64,000 nt of DNA, taken from the NCBI GenBank assembly GCA_014529385.2, contig CM043968.1, positions 124,517,518-124,581,517 of the forward strand. Reading direction: 5' to 3'. The notes under the pieces are model-generated. The model was not told the origin of the DNA. It worked only from the letters and a program-made list of their open reading frames with translations, and made no database searches. Position numbers and translations under genes: made by a program. Source of the stretch: Adiantum capillus-veneris. Lineage: Eukaryota > Streptophyta > Polypodiopsida > Polypodiales > Pteridaceae. Below, one piece after another: positions 55,681-64,000 of the stretch (positions are counted from its first letter, which is position 1; each line of letters starts with the position of its first letter).

Positions 55681-58600
55681 TTACAAGTGCAACTATTGTC
55701 GAATCTTTTGTGAAAGGAGATTGTGATGTGTATGTACATGCAAAGTGGGCCTTTAGTGCAGAATGCACTTATGATCCTTCTATCCATGATGCATATATGT
55801 CAATTGCTATAGATTCACATGTGTGGTACTTCAATAGTGGTGCTACAAAGCACATTACTTCACATTGTGACTTGTTTACCTCTCTCAAGTTTGTCCCTCG
55901 TAGGAATACACTCACTTGTGCCAACAATGCCTCTTATCTGGTCCAGGGAGTTGGAAAGATTGTGTTGACTACAGTGAATAGTAGTTCTTTCACACTTGTT
56001 GATGCACTTTATATACCTAGGATTTAAAAAAACCTTTTGTCTATATGTGAAATTGCTAGACTTGGTCTTGTTGTAAAATTTGTGGATGATAGATATATAA
56101 TTCATGATATCAATTTTGGTGATAAAATTGTTGCATCTGGTATTTTGTGTCGTGGACTTGATAAGCTCACTTTGTATGACAAGTGTGGGTAAAAATTTGC
56201 AAAATGCAGTTGTGGATTCAAACGTTGTTTCATATGCAAAACTTTGCGATGCATGTTTTGTGCATTTGATTTTATTTGTTTGCTACATTTGGCAAAATCC
56301 GATATTGTTGCTTCTTTTCCGCCTCTTGAAGCACCTTTGAAGCATGAGTGTGAAGGCTGCATTTTGGGTAAGATGTAGCGTTCAAAGTTCCCAAAGGATG
56401 GTTCAGTAAGGGCTATACGCAGATTGCAACTTGTACATAGTGATGCTCGTGGGCTTATGCAAACTCCGTCCTTAGGCAATTACCTGTACTTCATGACTTT
56501 CATTGATGATTACTCTAGGCATGCATGGGTGCATCTGCCTAAAGCTAAGTTTGAAGTGTTCATGTGCTTCAAGCAATTTTTGGCTATGGGTGAAAATGTC
56601 TCTAAATGTACTATGGGCACCATTCATTCATATCGAGGGGAGGAGTATATGTCTCATGAGTTTAATGCATTTTTGGCTAGTCGTTGGATAAAACACCAAT
56701 GTATAGTCCCGTATACACCTCAACAAAATGGTGTTGTTGAAACAAAAAATATGTCACTTTCAAAGATGGCACAATGTATGGTCAAGAGTCAAGCTTTGCC
56801 ACATTCGTTTTGGCTTGAGGCTAGCATGTGTGCTACTTATGTACTCAATAGGTGCCCTGCAAAAGCTTTGTAGTCTATGACTCCCTATGAAGCATGGCAT
56901 GATAAGAAGCCATCTATTGATCACATGTGTGTTTTTGGTTGTTTAGCTTATGCTTTGGTACCACAAACACATCGCAAAAAATTAGATGATAAGGATGTTA
57001 AATGCATTTTTGTTGGTTATAGTATTGAAAGCAATGATTATAGGTTATACTATCCGCAAACAAAACGTATCTTTGCTTCATGAGATGTTGTGTTTGTGGA
57101 AGATTCTGCTCAACCTTTGTTATCATGGACCTAAGACAATAATGTAAGCTCACAGGACATTTATGACACTTTGTTGCCTCTTTTTACTGGTGGAAACTTG
57201 AATGTAAATTTAATGAGGCAAATGTACATCCTATATGGATTTCTAATAATGTTACGAATCAACATATTACTGATGCAGATGTACATGATGTACTTGATGT
57301 GAAAAGGGCTAAGAATGAGGAGGCTAGATATATGCCAAAATGGCTGGTGTATACCTTGCATGATAGTAAATTGGATGCACCTATATCTAGGTGTACTCGT
57401 TCAGGTTCTTGCCATACATCTCATGCATTAGATTGTTATGATTTTGCTGTTTCTAGTTTATGTGATGTGGAGGAACCTCTATCTTTTGATGAAGACCATA
57501 ATTAACAAAAATAAATGGCTACCATGCAATCAAAATAGATGCACTTACAAAAAATGACACATGGACTTTATGTGATTTGCCTCCTTGCAAAAAGGCCATT
57601 GGTACAAAGTGGGTTTACAAGTTGAAATGTAAGCCGAATGATGAGATTGATTGCTACAAGGCTTGACTTGCTGCAAAAGGTTATGCACAGTAGAAATGCA
57701 TTGATTATCAAGAGACTTTTGCTCCCAGTTGTCGTATGACTACTATTCATTTTCTAGGTGCATTGGCAGCTCATTTTGGATGGGATGTACGTCAATCAAA
57801 CATTGTGGTGATATATTTGAGGAAGTTTATGTAATGCAACCTTGCAATTTTGTCAAGAAAGGACAAGAAGATAAAGTGTGCAAATGTAAGAAAGATTTGT
57901 ATGGGTTGAAGCAGTCTCCTCGTGCTTGGTATGAGAAAGTTGACCCTCATTTGGTTAAACGAGGCTTTTTTTATAGTCCAACTAAAAGCACTTCGTATGT
58001 CAAGGGTGAGGGTCATGTATTTCTCATTGCCATTCTATATGTAGATGATTTGCTGATTATCGGCATGAATGAGACACATATTACTAAATTTCAGGCTGAT
58101 TTGAATGCAACTTTTAATATGAAACATCTGGGATTTTTGCATCATCACTTGGGCATACACTTCAAGCAATGTGATGGTGGTATTCCCTTATGTCAAACAA
58201 ACTACATAGAGAGACATTACTATGTAAGTTTGAATTTGAGGACTGCAAACCTATTGCTATTCCCATGGAAACAAGTTTGGAATTGAATCTTCATGATGCT
58301 ACTAACCTGCCAATGTCACTCTTTATCAAACGGCTGTTGTTGGATGCCTTATTTATGTATGCAATACGAGGCCCAATATTCAGTTTGCAATCTCACTGGT
58401 CAATACATTTATGCAAAGCGCAGGGTCTAAGCATTGGCAAGCTGTCGATAGGATTTTTCACTATTTGAGTGGCACTTTACATATTGGTTTGTTTTATCCC
58501 AAAGGGGGCTCCTTGCCGCCAAATTTACATGCTTTTTTGGACGGACTCAGATTAGGCTAGTTATTATGACATGCGAGTGTCCACAAGTGTTTTTTATTCA

Positions 58601-59006
58601 TGCTTGATAGTTTATGCATATCATGGTTGAACAAGAAGAAACCTATTGTGGCCACTTCCAACTGTGAGTTTGAGTTCATGGAAGTCCTCACAGCAGCTAC
58701 GGTTGAGTGTTTATGGCTCAGACGCCTTATGGATGATTTGGGTGTGGGACAAGACAATGCCAATATCATCTACACTAATAGTCAAAGTGCATTGTCAGTT
58801 GCAAGGAACCCAATTTTTCATGCTCGCACAAAGCACATTGAGGTGCATTATCACTATGTGAGAGAGAGGCTCTTAGCAAGAGAGGTCAGCTTGGCTTATG
58901 TGCCAACACAGGACAACCTTGCAGACCTATTCATGAAGGCATTGCATGTGATGAGAAGTTTGAAGATTTTTGCAAAGCTTTGGTCTTACTTCCCTTTGTG
59001 GATTGA
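55681..59006 (+). pseudogene. Protease-integrase-RT-RNase H region of R4, broken
   Basis: The protease active site reads WYFNSGATKHIT, so the catalytic Asp is Asn. The integrase has [21 protein letters not shown], and TIHSYRGEEYM where the second catalytic Asp is Tyr. Reverse transcriptase retains DLYGLKQSPRAWYEK and AILYVDDLLIIG. RNase H retains YTNSQSALSVARN, where Asp of YTDSQSA is Asn, and HYVRERLLAREVS. Many stops and shifts; it ends LLPFVD-like before TGA at 59,004. Confidence 0.82.
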
Positions 59007-59083
59007 TCATGTCCTGAGGGCATGTCACTTCCCTATACACTAGGTGTCATCTCTTTTTCACCGCATCACGCCCAAGGGGGATT

Positions 59084-59306
59084 TGTTACCATACATATGT
59101 GGTAGTGATGTGTGTGTGAACACACTTAATAATGTTGGGGCATTTTTTCCCTCACTGGAAGGTGCCGTGCATTGTATATGCTCCCATCACTCTAGGGATA
59201 ACTTATCTCTCCATTGTGCACTAAGCAATATACTCTCTGTTGTGTGCCTTGAGCTTGTTCCTCTTCTACAAGCTATGTGTGTTTCCCTGCAACCCTATTT
59301 AAAACA
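59084..59306 (+). repeat. 3' LTR of R4, first of two
   Basis: About 223 bp, TGTTACCATACATATG to TTTAAAACA, directly after the polypurine tract AAGGGGGATT. The end CCAACA has become AAAACA. Confidence 0.88.
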
Positions 59307-59308
59307 AT

Positions 59309-59537
59309 TCTTACCATATATATGTGGTAGTGATGTGTGTGAATGCACTTAGGACTTCCGGGGCATTTTTCCCCTCACTAGGAGGTTTTTCCCCTTGTGC
59401 ATTGTATATAATCCCATCACTCTAGGGCTAACTTATCTTTCCATTGTGCACTAAGCAATATACTCTCTATTGTGTACCTTGAGCTTCTTTATCTTCTCCA
59501 AGCTGTGTATGCTTCCCTGCAACCCTATTTCCAACAT
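59309..59537 (+). repeat. 3' LTR of R4, second of two
   Basis: 229 bp, TCTTACCATATATATG to TTTCCAACA. It starts two bases (AT) after the first LTR with no internal sequence between. Confidence 0.88.
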
Positions 59538-59602
59538 TTTTTAGAGAGTAATGGAGCAATATTTCTAGCAAATAGATTTGCTACATTTTTTAAAACATGT
59601 AG

Positions 59603-61390
59603 GAAGAGCGTGAGATTGCATTTCCGTGGGTTCCGCTTTGTCGATTGACAAAGCTAGAGAAAACAAGGTAGGTGAGTTGGGACCCCAAACAATTGAAACC
59701 CTTGGCCGCCGACACATTCTTACTTAAAGGTTATCATGAGCCAAAGGGATCTTTTATATATTCATCGGATGCACCAGGGCACCCATCTATCGATGTCGAC
59801 AACTAAATCTTGCCGACATGGGATCTATTGTGCCAAGAATTGAATGATGAGTTTGAAGCAGAGATTGAAGATACTTGTTGACCTGACTTGTGTGGTAAGA
59901 TGCTATAAGCTTTGGATGGAAACCACAGATTGGCCACAAAAATGGGGGTTTTGAAAGAAAGTAGGTATTCTTATATTGTGAAATATTGAGGATAGAAAGT
60001 GATATGTGTGCAATATGCTAATGGTTGGTCTATTTCTTTAATTTTATGTGTCATTTATGAGAGAGACATCAATTTGCACCCCAAACTTTGAGTCAAGCTG
60101 GTGATTGTGGACTCTTGAAACGAGGGAGATATGCTATGCATAGTGATGCGTATAAACAAGTATGTCTCCTTTGCTTGTTAAGATGTTGTTCACATATATG
60201 AATGTAATATGTTCTTTTGTCTTTGTTTTTCACAATTTTGTAGATTAAACAACATGAATTACATCTTCACGTCTTACATAGACATGTTGTGGATGGTGCG
60301 GACAATGGGACATCCTTCAAAAGAAACTGTCATGGCTAAACTACCGTGTGTTGTGTATAGTTGGATGCAAGCAAACATTGGCAAAAGAGTGAAAAAAAGG
60401 CATGGTACAATGTTCCCGTGGCTCTATTGTCACAGCTGCTACATCCGATAAGTTACATCATCTCACGACCTCTAGAACCATATTACATCTGGTGGTGATT
60501 GAAAGAAACATTGATATATGTTGTGTAGGACAAGTATGCTCTTGACCTGAAGAAGATTATGGAAAAAAATGAGTCAGTGCTCCCCTTAGAGTTCCAAGCC
60601 TAGTACAAAAAAGTGTTCTTTGAAATAGACACAGGCCCTCTAAAAGAATGACAAAAGACGATTTGGCCATTGTTGACCCAACTCTAGGAGATCATTGGTG
60701 GAGGTTAGTTATTAGTAATAGGTTAATAGCATCTACATACTGTCATGGAGTTTGTTTTTTTAATTTGTATTTGCGGGACTTTGTAAACAATCGAGTGGAA
60801 CACCCAACCTAAGTGGGTTCAAGAAGAGAGATTGTACGGATTGGATTGCGTGGACCTCCTTGCAAGAAAGAAGACATACTTCATTCGGGCTATGGATTCA
60901 AGCGATCTTGATGATGTGAAGAGTTTTGACATCCCTTAGACTGGTAAGTGAACTAGCTCATGTGACCTGCAAAGGATTAATTAGAGTTTGGAAATGCCTA
61001 CACCCTAAGATGTTTTGTGAAATATGAGAATTGGATATCTTTTGAGAGTGATTACGGATCACGCTTTTGTTTTGTTGAAAGGGAGATTGAAAACGTATGT
61101 AGCTCTATCAGGAGTCTCCATTTGAAGCCGATAGCTGATTTGAACCTTGACTCATTCTTTGAAGATGCCAAACAACAACATAAGAAGATTGGTTTGAAGC
61201 CTATAGCTGGTTTGAATCTTGACTCATTCTTTGAAGATGCCAAACAACAACATAAGGGCAAGAACTTTGCTTACAAGATTGGTTTAATGAAGAAAGGATC
61301 ATCGGTCGAGGCGAGGAAGGCATTGTCACATGCAAGGAAAAGGTGTCTATGCATGTATGTACATTTCAATTCTACATTGCAATACTAACA
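59603..61390 (+). pseudogene. Decayed multi-exon gene of unknown function, downstream exons
   Basis: This continues the gene of 53,440-54,058 beyond R4. After an acceptor ACATGTAG at 59,602: EEREIAFPWVPLCRLTKLEK, a TAG, then VSWDPKQLKPLAADTFLLKG and YHEPKGSFIYSSDAPGHPS. Later segments read ALDGNHRLATKMGVL, DLAIVDPTLGDHWWR (before a GTTAGT donor near 60,713), WNTQPKWVQEERLYGLDCVD and ARKKTYFIRAMDSSDLDDVK (before a GTAAGT donor near 60,943), and WISFESDYGSRFCFVEREIE in the last frame (61,017-61,388). No family is recognised. Stops show it is not functional as read. Confidence 0.45.
61122..61265 (+). repeat. 72-bp tandem duplication inside a decayed exon
   Basis: The unit TTGAAGCC...AACAACAACATAAG occurs at 61,122 and 61,194. 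It keeps the frame and duplicates 24 residues containing LNLDSFFEDAKQQHK. Confidence 0.9.
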
Positions 61391-61601
61391 AGTTCATCTC
61401 GATAATTATAATGTTATTATTGTTTTAGATGGCTGTATAAGCACAACTTTAACATTAAAAGTGTTAAGAGGTCTATATGTATTGCATTATGAGACAAAAT
61501 CAGATTGCATTTTCACCCCAATGCAGATAGTACGTAACTTCAAGAGCACCGTGTGCATGAGTATGCCATGGTTCTTGGGGTATAGCGAGGGGTGATTTCC
61601 T

Positions 61602-62677
61602 TCAAACGAAGAAAAGGCACACAATAACATGGTGAAGGATAGGGAGGATCGTCATGACATCTTGATCAGGGTGGTAAAATACTTCTTCTAGGAAATAAAC
61701 TTTCCTAGCCGCACTCCAAAAGTCTATCAACATATCAAATAGATAACCTAATGCATAAATGTCACTTGATTTTGTGTACGCATTTGTGCACCGTGGATCA
61801 TATACATATGGAGCAATCCACGATCGCTTTGCAATCTCTCCTTCCCCTGCTTTTTGTGACTCCAAAACTGCAGGGTCCGTGATTGTCCGCTTGGATGCAA
61901 GTAATTATTTGATACGTGCTTGGTTGGCATTCTAAGCATCATGTCCCAATCAATTATGCCAATGGGGATTTATTTTCACGAGTAAAGTCCAACATTATGC
62001 TGAAAGGGTGCATACTGTTTTGCATTATACCAACCGAGTGAGCAGCTGCAACGCCATCAATCAAAGGGTGACAGATTGCTGGCATCTTCTCACTCACTAC
62101 CTTGATCCGTGGAGTTTATATCTTTGGTAAGCATTGTTTTGTTGGTGGCAATGATCTTCGGCCGTGTTGTAGCCTGTGCATGTGGCATCTGAACGCTCCG
62201 TGGGCAAATGGCAAGCGGCACATCATGTCCCCCACGGTGCCCCCATTATAGTATGGAAAGATTGTGATTGAGGGAGCTTTGGTGGTAAAGCCAATGCATC
62301 TTACAATGGAGGGGTGAAGTGTTTGCATTCCTTGCTCTGTCTGAAAGCTATCAAATTTTGCCTCACTCCCTCCCTTGTAGCATTTTCCCACATATGTAAT
62401 GTGCTATGGAAAGAAAGAAATGCCTTTAATGGTGTATAATGTGCACACACCAAAAGAGCCTGCTCCAAAACTTGCACCTCTACCAGGCCTCGTTGGAAAT
62501 GCCAATCAAATGAGCGCACTTGGTATTCAATGTCGTGCGCATAATTGTGTCGTGCCACTCGCATCTGATCGACTGCCCACAGTCGCTTGCGCATCTTGGG
62601 CCATCTTCAATCTCTTGGGTAAGGAAACTTGGTCTTGAGATTTCACCCAACTCATCTTGACCTTCTGTTCCTCCCAT
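61602..62677 (-). pseudogene. Protein-kinase-like pseudogene
   Basis: In order on the minus strand: HPSIVRCIGFTTKAPSITIF and PYYNGGTVGDMM (beta-4 to hinge, with the alpha-C Glu in TEQGM); then across frames DGVAAAHSVGIMQNSMHPFS and IMLDF at the catalytic-loop position, where HRDLKPxN is expected; IIDWDMM at the DFG position; and SWIAPYVYD with YTKSSDIYALGYLFDML (subdomains VIII-IX). The catalytic Asp of HRD and the DFG motif are replaced. The glycine-rich loop is not clear. Frames 62,480-62,677, 62,301-62,594, 62,116-62,391 and 61,602-61,942 are offset, so it is a decayed gene. Confidence 0.6.
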
Positions 62678-62679
62678 AA

Positions 62680-63060
62680 TTTGTCACAGTGTTCTAATTT
62701 TTCCATATCGCAGGTGGGAGGGATATCTTCCTTTAAGTCTCTGCAAACAAACTTTCATATTGCCCAACACGGCCCTAACCTTGTGGTGGGGCTCAAATTC
62801 TCAAATCCTTGCTGGAATCAGCTACTCATATTGGCCTTCACCTCACAGCTTACCCTTTGTGTTCTCCCATGTAGTGCCAGTGAGGTCTTTAATGAAGACA
62901 TCACTTTCATTAATCTGATGTATGCGACCATCTGTACATGATATATTGCCAAAATACATTCTTTTTTAATGGCGTACATAATAATTTTCTTTTGATCTGG
63001 TGTCATTTTAGCACTGGACAATAAAAAACAACATATCAAATACAATTTCATGGGTGCACA
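62680..63060. other. No recognisable gene
   Basis: Short frames only; nothing recognised. Confidence 0.5.
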
Positions 63061-63534
63061 CTGCACTAACACTCTCACACTAGTTCACACAAACCATACC
63101 ATGACTTGGAAACTTTAACAAATGTGCACGATTATATTAATACACATTGGAAACAATTTTCACTTTAAAATACACTATTTACTCGTGTAAAATGCAAAGC
63201 AAACAAGTAGTTTTTAAGATCTTCATCCATACAATACAAGTTAAAAAGTGAAACATTTCTTCATCCATACAATACAAGTTAAAAACCTAAAACATTTCTT
63301 ATTGTGAATTTATTACTTATATTTTTCACTGTGCACTTGTACACTAGTTCAAACAAATCATACACCGACTTAAAGACTTCAAAAATTGTGCAAGATTATA
63401 TTTATTCACGTTGATAATCATTTTGACTTTAAAATGGTATGTTTACTCGTGTAAAATGCAATAAAAATAAGTAACTCCCAATAAAATGGTATGTTTACTC
63501 GTGTAAAATGCAATAAAAATAAGTAACTCCTAAT
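63060..63534. repeat. AT-rich region with nested direct duplications
   Basis: A stretch of about 140 bp (CACTAGTTCACACAAACCAT to ACTCGTGTAAAATGC, 63,080-63,195) recurs diverged at 63,340-63,460. A 38-bp duplication lies at 63,221 and 63,259 (CTTCATCCATACAATACAAG). A nearly exact 52-bp duplication lies at 63,431 and 63,483 (AAAATGGTATGTTTACTCGT). Confidence 0.75.
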
Positions 63535-64000
63535 AAAATTGTCCAGATCTAACAGAACATGTTAAAAACCCAAAATAATTCAAAATTTTTCAATAGAACA
63601 TAAGACCTAAGTTTATATTTTGCACGTTATCACGATTCACTTTTTTAAAAAATACCTTTTAGAAGATACATGCATTATGATGTACATATTGCCACTTTTA
63701 TTTTAGCTCCTTTTAAAACATTGACTTTACAAACCAATCATAAATTGCAAAGAACATCTTGCTCTTTAAAAAGATAAAAATGAATATTTAACATGCAAAT
63801 TGCGTGCATATACTTTTTTACATAGAATTTATGTAAATGTAGCATTTAAATTAGCAATGATGATTGATAAATAAAGCATTCTTTTTAATATGATTAGCTA
63901 ATATATATTTTCATAAAAACACTTAAGAAAACAACAATATCCAACAATTCAAACATTTGTATATGAAATACTCTTCACGATCACGTTAGCGTCAAGTATT
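63535..64000. other. AT-rich sequence without features
   Basis: No gene or repeat is recognised to the end of the window. Confidence 0.5.

Larger units (their letters stand above)
54075..59537 (+). mobile_element. Ty1/copia retrotransposon R4 with doubled 3' LTR
   Basis: This plus-strand copy of the R family has a 5' LTR (54,075-54,303), PBS, broken gag and pol, and two LTRs in tandem at the 3' end (59,084-59,306 and 59,309-59,537). It lies in the second intron of the decayed gene, 16 bases after the splice donor. It is the most decayed R copy, with many stops. Confidence 0.88.

Overview
The window looks like nuclear DNA of a land plant with a repeat-rich, AT-rich genome. Two Ty1/copia lineages carry primer-binding sites matching initiator tRNA-Met (one with a mismatch). 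A Ty3/gypsy-like family has a tRNA-Asp-type primer site of the kind used by plant Athila/Tat elements. Host-derived pieces include a DBP2/RH20-type DEAD-box helicase and eEF1A. I cannot name the species or decide the clade. I found no intact single-copy gene; nearly everything is a transposable element or a decayed gene.

Region 1 (1-43,096) is a tandem array of one non-autonomous gypsy-like family, all on the minus strand. Three LTRs (6,516-7,455; 26,353-27,242; 34,281-35,218) separate four internal regions, called A, B, C and D from left to right; A and D are cut off. Each internal region, read in its own direction, is organised as PBS, a leader with a ladder of palindromes, gag with two short zinc knuckles, a basic linker, a retropepsin-like protease, a basic tract of W-x-P-K motifs, a long unexplained stretch, and a captured DEAD-box helicase fragment that runs up to the polypurine tract. 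No reverse transcriptase, RNase H or integrase is present, so mobilisation would have needed another element.

Three copia elements are nested in the array. A Tnt1-like element T (9,774-15,250) has TSD GCTCG and a 501-codon gag-protease frame. R1 (15,743-20,881) and R2 (35,597-40,659) belong to a second copia family with LTRs of about 227 bp.

Region 2 (43,097-49,265) holds a fragment of an unclassified LTR element X with a recognisable 5' LTR and PBS at 47,111-47,297. It abuts a 5'-truncated plus-strand copy of the R family (R3, 47,298-49,265).

Region 3 (49,266-53,430) is a mosaic: the C-terminal end of a LINE-type reverse transcriptase, many (CT)n/(GA)n tracts, a run of 31 C, an eEF1A pseudogene fragment, two tRNA-like SINE heads and a perfect 21-bp inverted repeat.

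Region 4 (53,440-61,390) is a decayed multi-exon plus-strand gene of unknown function. A fourth R copy (R4, 54,075-59,537) sits in one of its introns and ends in two LTRs side by side. A protein-kinase-like pseudogene lies on the minus strand at 61,602-62,677, followed by an AT-rich tail with diverged duplications.
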